Assembly: GCA_964034945.1 (NCBI GenBank)
Contig: OZ035960.1
Span: 90,981,848 to 91,045,847 of the forward strand
Reading direction: 5' to 3'
Origin: Chrysopilus asiliformis
Lineage: Eukaryota; Arthropoda; Insecta; Diptera; Rhagionidae
Length of the DNA: 64,000 nt
Notes under the pieces: model-generated
Databases searched by the model: none
What the model was told of the DNA's origin: nothing
The model's input: only the letters and a program-made list of their open reading frames with translations
In this document: positions 23,622 to 33,500 of the stretch, piece by piece
How the letters are laid out: the number at the start of each line of letters is the position of its first letter
Position numbering within the stretch: position 1 is the first letter of the stretch
Translations under genes and position numbers: made by a program

Positions 23622-26600
23622 GGCGCGGATTGCGGGCGCACGGATTGAGCTAGAGACTTGAAATTTTGCGCAGATCCGTTTTTCGTAAAATGCGAGGCTA
23701 AGTTCGTTAATGGGCAAAAATGGACCATTAGGGGGGGTACCCCCCATACGAACGAAATCGTTTTTTGTGAATATCTCAAAAACGGTGCATCTTATCAAAA
23801 AAGTCCAAGAACAAAAGTTATTTAGGATATGATTCTACATAAAACTCCCATACATCAAAATCCGATTGGAATAAATTTTAAAAAATCTTATTGGAAAGTT
23901 TGACTTCAAATTGGAATTTTGGTATAACTGTTCGAATTTTGATACGAATATCACCATACGGGTCTCCAATGATTGCCAGATTGGCAATTATAGCTTTTGT
24001 TATGTTTTATCATTCTAAACACAATGGTGTAATTCATTTTTTTGTGTGATGACGGGATCTTGGCGTTACAAACGGTAAGGCAAATCTAATATACCCTTTG
24101 GTTTCACCATACGGGTATAAAAACAATGGGAACTATTCCATTCCATATTATAGCATTGTTTCCCCCTCAGTATAGGAATGTCTCCAGTAAAAACTAGGAA
24201 CGGGTGCTACTTTCGTGCTACTTTTGTTGGAATATGTCCATTCTTCTCTCAGTCCTATATACATAGTAAATATTCCACGATAACTAGAACTAGTTCCAAT
24301 ATTTATGGAAGCCTTTGCTACAAAATGGTGTAACGAGTCCTATAATCGCTTTCCCATCTTTTATAGGAACCTTTCCTATGCGGATTTCTTCCGTGCATAT
24401 GTACCTAAAACTTTGCTATATTAACCTCTAAGCCGAAAAACCTAATGTAGTTTTTTCCTTAAACGTCGTAAAATTTTAAATTACATTTACATTTTCAGGT
24501 TATTTCTTTCTAATATTCATCATAGTTTTGATAGCTCTTGCCATTCCATTGATTTTTATTGAGTCAATGCTGGGCCAATTTACCAGTACTGGGTATTTTT
24601 CATCACTGCGATTTGTTTCCATTTTAAAAGGTATAATTTTACAAGTCATATTTTAGAAGTAGAATATTATTTGATCACTATTTTTTTTCTAGCCGTCGGA
24701 TATTTTCTACTATTTCTTAACAGTATTGTAACAATCCAACAAACGGTACATTTTTCGTTCTATTTAAATATACCCATCGCTATTTTTGGGTAAGTCGATC
24801 ATCATATCTAAAATGAAAATCTTTTACTACTATTAAATTGTACATTTCAACCAAAATTATTTTCTGGACTGTCAGCCCTTTTGTTTTATTTCCACATAAT
24901 AATTTATAACAAAATATTTTCAGAGAAATTAACTTATTGGTGGTTATCGTATTTTGTATTTGGGTTTTTTTGGCTATAAATGTTTGGCTTGGTTTCAATT
25001 GGGTTTGTATTTTTTAAAAGTTATTTAATTCTTAATTGAAACTTAAATATGTTACTTTTCAGATACGACTCACCGTCCAATATACATTTTTAGCTACGTT
25101 TATAATAGCAACTGCAGTGTTTTTACGATTTGGCTTAATATTTGGAACCAACGACAATTCCGACATTGTTCCTGTAGATTCTAACTGGGAATTGTGGCGT
25201 TATGCTAGTTATACAGCCATAATAACAATAAGCCAAGGAATCGGTTTCATAACAACAATAAGCAGCTTCAACAAATTCAAAGCAAATCTACAACGAAATA
25301 CAATTTTAATTACATTGGGTTTATTCGTTTTTTACTTGCTCATCGCAGCCGCCGCAAGAGGAATTTTAGCAGATTTGCAGGATAAACTCATAGATGAAGA
25401 CATCTCTTTTTCGACATTTTTTATCAATCCATACATTTTTCTAAAAATCAGCGCAGTTGCGTTGATATGGATAATACCGTTCATAGTAATCTTCAGCATT
25501 CTACAACTAATACGATTGGTAGATAATGTATTTTTGTAGATTTTCGGATAAAACGGGCGGTACATAAAATACATCACAATAATTTTAGACTTGCCAAGCC
25601 TCCTTTCCCTGGTTAAGCTTTTTCGTAACTTTTCATTTTTTCGTAAAAAGTTTATTACCGCCCCGCACCTTTAAAAGTGTGACGTATTTTATGGACGTAT
25701 TTCAAAATTTCATTGCAAAAAAAATTGACCGGCAAAATAAAATTAAACACATTTTTCGTTAAAAACAAAGTAATTTGATGGCCCATTAAAATCTGTGTAA
25801 ATTTTAGATGAAATATTGTCGAAAATTTTTAGTTGCAACTAAAATCACGACATCCAATCGGAGGTAAACTCGATTATTAAATAGCCCTCCAAAAAAAGTT
25901 ACCATTAATTTATCGCCATTCGATTTTTTTTTGTTCGCTTTCTGTTGACGTTTTTGTTTGTTCATCTCTGTTCGACCGCTAAGCTATGTAAGCATTCGAG
26001 GAAGAAAGAAAACTACGCTCGAAGATTTATGTGATGTAATGCCGTCAGATGACGCTCACATAAAGCTTGAACCAAGTAATTTTGTTAATGGGGCCGTCTT
26101 TTTTTGTGAAATTACAGCTTCAAAATTACGTTCCTGTGTCAGAATTACGTTCCTTTGTCAGAATTACGTTCCTGTATCATAATTGCGGCATGGGAAACCA
26201 CTGAAAAGTGTTCTCCACTATGAGTTTCATTGCGCATCCCATTCGCACAACGGCGATGTGGCCGCGACCAAAAACCGGTTATCACCGCGATTTGCATGGT
26301 AACGAAATATGTGAATAAAGACGACATGTCTGCTTAAAATGATATTTGGGTCGGAACATTCATTTAATAGCCGTGCAATAGCCAGTATGGGACATAGGAG
26401 AAAATTCAATTTAACTAATTTTACATTTTATTTATTTTTTTTTTCATTTTTATTTTTAGACAATACCAGTGTACATGACAGTAACAACACTTTTGGATGA
26501 ATTCGTTAATCTAAGAAAATATCGTAACTATCTACCTTTTATTATCTGTGGAATATATTTTCTCGCATCCTTACCTTTTTGCTACACGGTGAGATTTGTT

Positions 26601-27611
26601 TTTCATAATTTAGTTGCATGCTATCAATTACGTAACTCTAGAGCAAACATTCTCAGAGGAAACATACATCCCGATTCCGACAGTCGTGCCATTTTACGTG
26701 TTTATGGTGGTAAGAAAGCGCTCTAGTCGAAAACGACACGACTATCAGAATCGGGGTGATACTCTCATTTCTAGACTTCCAGAAGATTAATGCCCTAAAA
26801 AAAATTTCTGATTTTTGTTCTAAAAAATGTTTTTAAATTTTCAGTAGTCAAACGATTTTAAATTATTGAGGCCCCCAAATTTTTTTCTCGAGCTTAGTAC
26901 CAAAACTTGTAGTTACGCTATCGCATGCCATTTTCTCTTAACTCAAATTTGACACCTAGATGTATCTAAAAATTTATATTTAACCATCATTTAGGAACCT
27001 GAAATTGATGAGGCACATCTGTATGTATTGTCAACTGTAGCTCTTTTTATATACTTCGTGATAATTATTTCGCTATTTTGGGTTTACGGAGGCGAAAAAT
27101 TCATATCAGACGTTGAACTTATGACCAAAAAGAGATTTCATACTTGGAAAATTGTCTTTTTAAAGTATGTTTTTCCAGTATTTCTGTTGGTGTTAATGGT
27201 AAAACAAACGATTTCAATCCAAATTTCTAAATATAAATACAAAACTTTTTTTAGATTCAGGCGTCCTGCGTGGGGATCATACAAACTTTTACCATACGAA
27301 CTGTTTCTACAACAGATAAACTTGGAAATAGCACTAAAGATGAAGGAGAGCCTACAACCGAAAAATCTTTAAATGATGCGGTAGTGGCATATTACATTAG
27401 CATTGGAATTTATGTATTGCCAATGCTTATAATAATTATTACATATTTGGCGTATAAATTTCGTGCAGAAGATGGAGATTTTAGGACATGCTTACGAACA
27501 AACTTAAAATCAGATGCATGGCATCCAGCGCCATCATCAGAACAGCATTATAAAAATGCCCAAAAAGAAGTCGAACTAAAAAGTAAACTCGTGGAAATGA
27601 CTAGTATGTAA
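19570..27611 (+). CDS. Diverged SLC6-type (NSS) membrane transporter, gene B
   Basis: Eight coding exons: 19570-19705, 24499-24630, 24693-24789, 24924-25002, 25063-25518, 26460-26588, 26995-27198, 27255-27611, giving 529 residues with continuous phase. It aligns with gene A along its length: 'PLIFIESMLGQFTSTGYF', 'VGYFLLFLNS', 'FLRFG', 'GIGFITTISSFNKF..NLQRNTI', 'LLDEFVNLRKY', 'ISDVELMTKKRF', and a C-terminal 'DAWHPAP'. These correspond to TM2, TM3, TM5-6, the loop after TM8, TM11 and the C-tail of SLC6 proteins. TM1 is shortened and lacks GNVWRFPY; the sodium-site residues of TM8 are also missing. Gene A's exons 6 and 7 correspond to the end of exon 5 plus exon 6 here. Intron 1 is 4.8 kb and full of repeats. 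AATAAA follows near 27647. Confidence 0.85.
20185..21660 (+). repeat. F2 repeat copy interrupted by an F1 complex
   Basis: F2 sequence at 20185-20519 begins with the hairpin TATACTCTATATGATATG...AGAGTATA and stops at a T-run. It resumes at 21537 ('TTAGAATATAATTTTACAT', 'CAAAATCCAATCGGACCCC'). The interruption is the F1 complex, so F1 inserted into F2. It lies in intron 1 of transporter gene B. Confidence 0.65.
20520..21536. repeat. F1 DINE-like repeats as a ~1-kb palindrome
   Basis: A plus-oriented F1 unit (20520-21093) and a partial inverted unit (21094-21536) meet tail to tail near 21085. This forms arms of about 430 bp around a short loop holding TATACCCTTTGG...CCATACGGGTATA. Landmarks are 'ATAATTGCCAATCTGGCAAT', 'CCAATCGGATTTTGATGTAT', 'TTTCAAGTCTGTAGCTCAAT' and a GACR/GTCY array on each arm. 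No coding capacity is apparent beyond frames forced by the repeat. Confidence 0.75.
22730..22991. repeat. Left fragment of a dispersed repeat split by F1
   Basis: Phrases such as 'CATTTTGTAACGGACTC' and 'TTCCTATAATCC' recur in modified form at 24123-24420 ('AAATGGTGTAACGAGTCC', 'TATAGGAACC'). The F1 complex at 23006-24122 lies between the two parts. Confidence 0.35.
23006..23425 (+). repeat. F1 repeat, truncated plus-strand copy
   Basis: From 'CATAACAAAAGCTATAATTG' to the GACGGACGGACATG array, without terminal hairpins. It forms the left arm of a second large palindrome with the complete element to its right. Confidence 0.75.
23426..24122 (-). mobile_element. F1 element, complete, with hairpin-bearing inverted termini
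   Basis: Both ends carry TATACCCGTATGGTGAAACC...GGGTATA followed by the same ~85 bp ('CTTACCGTTTGTAACGCC', 'GATCCCGTCATC', 'AATGAATTACACCA'), in inverted orientation (about 23428-23541 and 24005-24122). The core runs on the minus strand and contains a 64-bp (GTCY)n array at 23560-23623. Terminal inverted repeats, an internal hairpin at each end, a GTCY microsatellite and no coding capacity recall DINE-1/HINE-type non-autonomous Helentrons of Diptera. The assignment is inference. Confidence 0.7.
23560..23623. repeat. (GTCY)n tetranucleotide array
   Basis: About 16 consecutive GTCC/GTCT units mixing C and T at the fourth position, inside the F1 element. Shorter arrays of the same type occur in every F1 and F2 copy. 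Confidence 0.9.
24123..24420. repeat. Right fragment of the repeat split by F1
   Basis: Contains repeated TATAGGA/TCCTATA steps and 'GGTGTAACGAGTCC'. It is related to 22730-22991. No gene is present. Confidence 0.35.
25925..26130 (+). repeat. Retroelement leader fragment
   Basis: Encodes a short open stretch with 'SIRGRKKTTLEDLCDVMPS'. A nearly identical stretch ('SIRGRKKTSLEDLCDIVPS') lies on the minus strand at about 58190-58250, upstream of a Gag-like fragment. Both probably come from the same LTR-retrotransposon family. This copy is in intron 5 of transporter gene B and is truncated. Confidence 0.5.
26660..26757. repeat. Foldback repeat (CCCGATT...AATCGGGG), copy 1
   Basis: CATCCCGATTCCGACAGTCG and CGACTATCAGAATCGGGGTG are inverted arms around a short loop. 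It is related to the better preserved element at 45496-45626. It lies in the intron after exon 6 of transporter gene B. Confidence 0.6.
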
Positions 27612-27798
27612 AACATGTGATATATATATATATATATATTTTTTTTAAAATAAAACTGTAACAATTCAACACTTTTGGTTTTTGTTAAAAAAATTAAAAT
27701 ACCGTCGATTTTTTTTTTAATTACTTTGACCTGCATTTTTGTACTCTATTTTCGCAAAATATTCGATAATTTTTTAAATATTCGCTACTATGTACCCT

Positions 27799-28052
27799 AC
27801 ACGCAGAGAAAAAACAGTAAGTCTAACTATTTTATAATAGGAAATCGTGACTATAACTAAAATAGTAAATTTCCATCACAAAAATAACCAAAATTGGATA
27901 TTTTTATAATGAATTCAACTACTTAGCAGTAAATTTTACTATTTTGTTGTTAAATTGACTATTTTTGTAATTGAAATTAGCTATTTTAGTTATAGTCCCG
28001 ATTCCCCATTATAAAATATTTAAATTTACTTTTTTTTCCTCTGCGTGTACGG
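27799..28052. mobile_element. MITE with CACGCAGAG termini
   Basis: Left end TACACGCAGAGAAAAAACAG and right end TTTTTCCTCTGCGTGTA are inverted, with TA just outside CACGCAGAG on both sides. Subterminal sequence 'CTATAACTAAAATAG' is also inverted. It is 250 bp, very AT-rich and non-coding. A TA target site would suit a Tc1/mariner-mobilised MITE. Confidence 0.75.
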
Positions 28053-28739
28053 ATCCGACTTATCAATACGGCGACCATACGAATTTTATATTAACCCGAA
28101 GAGGGCGGTTAGTATTAGGGCACTTTTGGTGTACAACTAGGTTTAGCTATAAAAATAAGATATTTGATAATAATATACCCCTACGGCAGTAGCCATAAGA
28201 AAAAGGTGAGTTTTTAGGCGTGAGAGGATTAATCCAATTGAATTCAGATGTATGAAAAAGTTGTGTGAAATTGTTTTCTAAACACTTTATTGTATTAATA
28301 GATCTTCAATCTTGCGCACCCTTAAAAAAAATCAAAAATCATTTTCGTTTGTGTGGGAGGTGCTAGAGGAGATAGACCAATTTTGCTCATCAACGAACTT
28401 AACCTTCATGTGTTTGAGAAAAACTCCTATATCAAATCGCAAGTTCAAAGCTCCCAGAATCGTTGAGAAAATCACTCACTTATCAAAACGAAGTCCGAAT
28501 TCGGCCCTTTTTAAAACTTTGCTCATTTTAAAGCTCTATAATCAACACAACTCTTATTGGATGTTACTATTTACTTATGCATATATTCACAATATCTTGC
28601 TAAATGGCAACAGGTAGTTAAAAGCATTTGGCCCAAGTCAGAATGAACAGCCTATCCATTTTTGTTTGAATTCCGTTAACCGGAAGTACCCAATTTAAAA
28701 TATAAGAAAAACTACAATTGCAAGGGGCCAATCGTCACA
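28053..28739. other. Intergenic, old repeats
   Basis: No gene recognised. 28310-28480 is an eroded copy of the F1/F2-type interior ('TTTCGTTTGTGTGGGAGG', 'ATCAACGAACTTAACCTT', 'CGCAAGTTCAAAGCTCCCAG'). CCGTTAACCGGAAGTA recurs at about 28676. Confidence 0.45.
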
Positions 28740-29342
28740 TACTCTTTATGATGACAGACAAAATGTTTATTTAAAAAAATCCATTTGTATGGGAGAAGGA
28801 GAAGTGGTTCGATTGGATTTTGATGTATGGAACGGTGATGTGAAATCATATTCTAAACACATTTCATCTTTATACCTTTTTTGATACGATGCACAGTTTT
28901 CGAGAAAACGGGAAAAAAGTGTTAAATTTGTATGGGAGAGGGGGAAGCAGAGGTCCGATTGGATTTTGGTGTATGTATGAATTATGTGAAATCTAATTCT
29001 AAACACATTTTAGCTTTATAAATATTTCAACACGACTCACCGTTTTCGAGAAAATTGCAAAAAAAAATTCATTTGTATGGGGGAGGGGGAAAGGAATGGT
29101 CCACCTTTGTTCGTTCAAGAACTTAGCCTAGTAATTTATGAGAAACGCAACTGTACAAAAGTTAAAGTCTCTAGCTCAATCCTTTCAAAACTTATGGGGT
29201 TCACGGACAGACAGACGGACGGACATGCGGAAATGAAAATCTTTTGTCATCCCTAACACCCTGATGTAGTTCATTTTTATGTCCGATGATTGGTTCGATG
29301 CGTTACAAACGGTATACTAAATCTAATATATTTCTATAAAAA
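28740..29342 (-). repeat. F2 repeat, inverted copy
   Basis: The reverse complement of 11226-11800, including 'CATTTCATCTTTATA', 'AGTCTCTAGCTCAATCC', the array ACAGACAGACGGACGGACATG, and 'GCGTTACAAACGGTATAC'. The terminal hairpin is eroded. It lies between the transporter pair and PIN4. Confidence 0.7.
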
Positions 29343-29779
29343 TGTCAATTTTGTTTTCCGCGATTTACTCCGAAATACAAGTTTCTCCACAGTTTCACGT
29401 ATGAAAAAAAGTTGAAAATATTAACATTTTCTACATTTTTGTCTTTACATATCTTACTCGCCTTCTAAAGCCGGTAATCTAAAAAAAAGCGCTTTTACAA
29501 GGTGAATAATACATGTTTCGAGCTGTATCGAAAATCTAATCACATACTAAAGAAAAATTTTTCGGTAAACCAGTTTAAAAGAATTTGCTGAAAGATGCCA
29601 AAACGACTATGTAAAAATATACTTACTTGTTTATCCAAATAGAAACTTTTGACCGTATGAAAACAATTTAAAATTTTGGGACCTTCAGCTGAAATACTTA
29701 ACTTTAACTCTTTCGCGACAGAGTAAATTTTAACATCAAAGAAGATTTTATTATAACAAATATTAAAGATTTATTGACT
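29343..29779. other. 3' flank of PIN4, no gene seen
   Basis: AT-rich sequence without recognisable genes. The segment next to 29780 holds the PIN4 polyadenylation signals on the minus strand (AATAAA within ten bases of the stop and again near 29750). Confidence 0.4.
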
Positions 29780-30233
29780 CTACTTCTTCCCTTCTACCAT
29801 AATTATGTGATAGCCGAATTTAGTTTTTACTGGGGGATCAGTGTAGACGGGATTGACGACAGTAGAGATTGGCAAAGCAAAAGCCGCATCTTGAAAAGGC
29901 CCAACCATTGCCCCACGGATCTGCCATCCTAAATCTCCGCCCTGTCGAGCTTTGTCTTCACTATACTTGGACGCCACATCAGGAAATTTCTCGCCAGCTT
30001 TCAGCTTCTCCATTGCTTCAAGGATTTTTCCCTGTTTTTCGCATAAAATATGACGAACCTTAACAGCATTTCCGCCCTTTTTCTCTTTGCCTACAAAAAT
30101 TTGTTTAAATTTCCATTGACCACGAACATTTAACTAAAAATTTACCTTTTTCACTGTCTGCTCCACCACTTTTCGATGCTTTAGCATCTTTCGTGTCCTT
30201 CTTTCCACCCTTTTGATCCTTTTTCGGCGGCAT
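29780..30233 (-). CDS. PIN4: Parvulin-type peptidyl-prolyl isomerase PIN4
   Basis: Two exons on the minus strand, 30233-30146 and 30090-29780, give 132 residues, the usual length of PIN4/Par14. The first 40 residues are a Lys/Gly-rich, probably disordered, DNA- and pre-ribosome-binding tail starting [12 protein letters not shown]. The rest is the rotamase domain: '[20 protein letters not shown]', '[14 protein letters not shown]', '[11 protein letters not shown]', '[14 protein letters not shown]'. It catalyses cis-trans isomerisation of prolyl bonds and lacks the WW domain of PIN1. Family members act in the nucleus, in ribosome biogenesis. The coding sequence is on the opposite strand to the RING gene, whose ATG is 315 bp away, so a shared promoter is likely. 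Confidence 0.96.
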
Positions 30234-30548
30234 TTTCCAAACTTTTCACCTTTTTGTTTTGGTTTTTAAGTGGGGTTATGTTTGCTTGTGACAGCTGAAG
30301 TTGCTTCCTCATCCGAGCAGTTTAGAACGCGATTTTTGTCGTCTGAGATTTTAATTGGTGCAAATCCTTTTTAATCAGTGGAATTTTCATTTAATCTCAG
30401 CTGTTTATTATTTTGTTTACTTTTAACAACAGGTTGGTATTAATTTATTTAAATACTTACTAATTTAATTTATGGCCTTAACTTAGGTCTGTCTGGGAAC
30501 CATTTCCAAGTTTTGCTTCTCAACTTCCGGATTGTTGCGGATCAAAAA
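30234..30548. promoter_or_regulatory. Shared divergent promoter region PIN4 / RING gene
   Basis: This 315-bp gap separates two start codons on opposite strands. No TATA box is obvious, which fits broad housekeeping promoters. Both 5' UTRs must lie here. Confidence 0.6.
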
Positions 30549-33500
30549 ATGCAGAAAACTAACGCTACTTTGGGAAAAGATGTAAGCAAATATTAAATTT
30601 TCATAAATCAATGAGTACTGGTGTAAATCAATGCGATAAAACTAATAGAGAAATGATTTTATAACTAAAAATCGCATTTACAGAAATCTGAGACGCTGAG
30701 CGATACTTTGAAATGTCCTGTGTGTTTGGATTCCTATAAAGGACGGATCCTCCAGTGCGTCAAAGGGCACGATGTGTGCGAGTGTGAGTATAGTATTATT
30801 AAAAGCCATTCTTTGTCCAAATCTAAAATAAGAAAAAATATTCACCCATTTATCGCCAGCTTGCAAGCGACAACTCACAACTTGTCCGGTTTGTCGGGAA
30901 GATTTCACGGGAACTCGCAATTTTTCACTGGAAGCCATCCTTGGAATCGTCGACGATCTTAATATCCTAGAGCCTGAAGTTGTCCTGTTACCATTCGGAC
31001 CGAAAAACTGTAAATATACAAAATTTCTTATAAATTAAAAGTCTTATACAAACTTGGTTCAATTCAGATAAAAATGATCTGTTTTCGGGCCCTAAACAGG
31101 GAAAGGGCTTGTACCAATGTCGTATTAAAAGCTGTAAAGAGAGACTACCGATCTGTAGACTATTGAATCACGTCCGTAGCATGCATAGGAAGGATCTCGA
31201 GGAGGTAAATTTTGCCAAGTGAACAATTTCCTCAAAATTTTGACATGTTTAATTAAAAATTGAGCATAATCGACAAACCTTTTGGTCCACATTTGGTATT
31301 TCCACAAAATTAGCTGCTCGACCGACTTGAGATAAAATGACCAGGGGACGATATCGTCTTTTAACCCTTTCGTGGGCATTTTTTTTTAGTAATGGTATGT
31401 ATAAATTTATTATGGGATTTTTTTCGTAATGGGAAACCTTCTTACGTCCTACGAAAGGATTAAAAGACATCGTTTTGAAAAATTGTGGGCTTTAAATGAC
31501 CGGTCTCACAAGCAGTGACGTTAATAAGAATCTCTTGCGAAAATCTTATTGAGTATCCCCTGTTCGGGAAAACCATTTTGCTCGCAATAATGATATATAG
31601 ACCATAATTACGGTGCGCATGCTAAGATGATACGAATAAATGTACACCAAACACATGCGCCAGAAGTGGAATTATTTGTTGATTTCTTTGAAAACCGTTC
31701 TGGGTTACAAATTCTGTCATTTGCGTACCCTTAGATTTTTAAGACGAGGAGGCAGGACTATACGAAGACACGGCGGCACCCGAGACAAAACCTGTATCTT
31801 GTTTCCCCTTTCTCGATCCCAAAAAACGTGATAAAAATAAATTTTTGTGTGCCTGGAAGTTTTGAACGATCGATCAGAGGAAAGACTTGCCTTAAAGTTT
31901 GAATTTGTTCAAAATTCAATAAGAATTGCACCACATATCACATTATTGAATATTTGCGATATGCATTATTGAATATTTCATACTGAAAAATTGCGATATG
32001 CATTATTGAATATTTCATACTGAAATGTGCCGCAAGCGATTTTTTTTTGAAAAATATGCATTATAGGCAGAAATCTTTCAAACAATTGTGCCGCAGGTGA
32101 AAATTTCAAGCAACTGTGCCGCAGGTGAAACGATCATATGGATCCTAAAATTGAAAGCCTCACAATTCTCAAAGAAGAGTAACTCCATATTTTGTCCTTT
32201 CTGAGCTCTTAATTTGACGCAGCAGGTTTCCAAATGTTTCAAAATTGCGCTAAAGGCGCCGCCCCTGTATGTTTTCTAACCAGCAACAATTTTTTCACAA
32301 AAAACCTTTTATTTTATACTCATGTCGTGATCCAAGTGATTTAAAAGAAGTTTAATCGGGAGCAAACAATAATAATCACAACTCAATTTAAATCACTTAA
32401 CTTTATTAACTCAAGTCTGACAACCAGGTGTTAAACTAAATTATTATTTTAATTTACTTATTACTTATTATTTCAGTTAACTGACAACAAACTTCTTAAC
32501 TCAACTGTTTAACTTGACTGACTATTCACGTCTGAAACTTCTTCCACTCTGATCTGCCAGCAACCCTTTGAGCTGTTGGCGTCGGTCAAAGGAATTCGCA
32601 GCGAAAGCCCGTTTGTTTACCATTCGCCTAGAACGTGAACAGCACCTTGTGTACCTCGTAAGAGTTTTCTTGCTTACGATGCCAGCGGTGTCAGGTTTCG
32701 CCTTTGGCTCAACGGAAACACTTCTGCTAATTAAGCAGTTTGTGCTCCCGCTTGCCGGGGCAAGCAAGATGATAATTAGGGGGTGACGGTCAGGGCCGTC
32801 ACACTCATATATTCCTGACACTAGCCTAGGGGTCCCTTTCCGCAGCTCCACATTGCGGGCGTATGATCTCCCCAATTTCGTCACTGCTTTCAAGTACTGA
32901 TTTCCTTCACCAGATTATTGAGATCTTAACAATGTTTTATCTATAAGTCTTCGTGACAACTCTAGGTCTATAGAATAAAATCTTTCGCCGGCGGCGCATT
33001 TTTTCCTGTTTTGTGTTCTGTATTTTTAGAAAACTTTTTAATAAAAAATTTATCATTTGCAGAATTTCTAGAGAAGAGTTCTTCCTCATCACGTATTTTT
33101 GCAATTTTCTTGTGCAATTTAATACGTTGCCATAATACCGCAAGCTCTACCCCCTTTCCTCCCTCGAAATGTGTGGCGCATTTTGTGATCAGTCTTTTAT
33201 CCTTTAATATTTATCACACTCTCGCCGAATGCTGGCGAGAAAAAACTTATGCTAGCTTCACACTCTTGCCGAATGCAGAAAAGAAAAAAAAATTATGCCA
33301 GCTTCACACTCTCGCCGAATGCAGGCGAATAACAATCGGTATAAAGGTTAAAATGGTATTTTGAAGTTATAGGCGAACAGACAGACATATGTGTACGGTG
33401 TTGAAAAATAGAAAAATTGTATTATTATCGGAACTACGCATATGTGAAAAATTTCAAGTCAATCGGATATATGGAAGTAGGTCAAAATTAAGTTACAAGA

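Noticed and set aside
23495..23798. 'TDRQTD'-repeat proteins on the minus strand
   Set aside because: These are translations of (GTCY)n arrays within F1 repeats, present in several frames.
32522..32893. 123-codon minus-strand frame as a gene
   Set aside because: It crosses the boundary of a solo LTR with its own target duplication and shows no domain.
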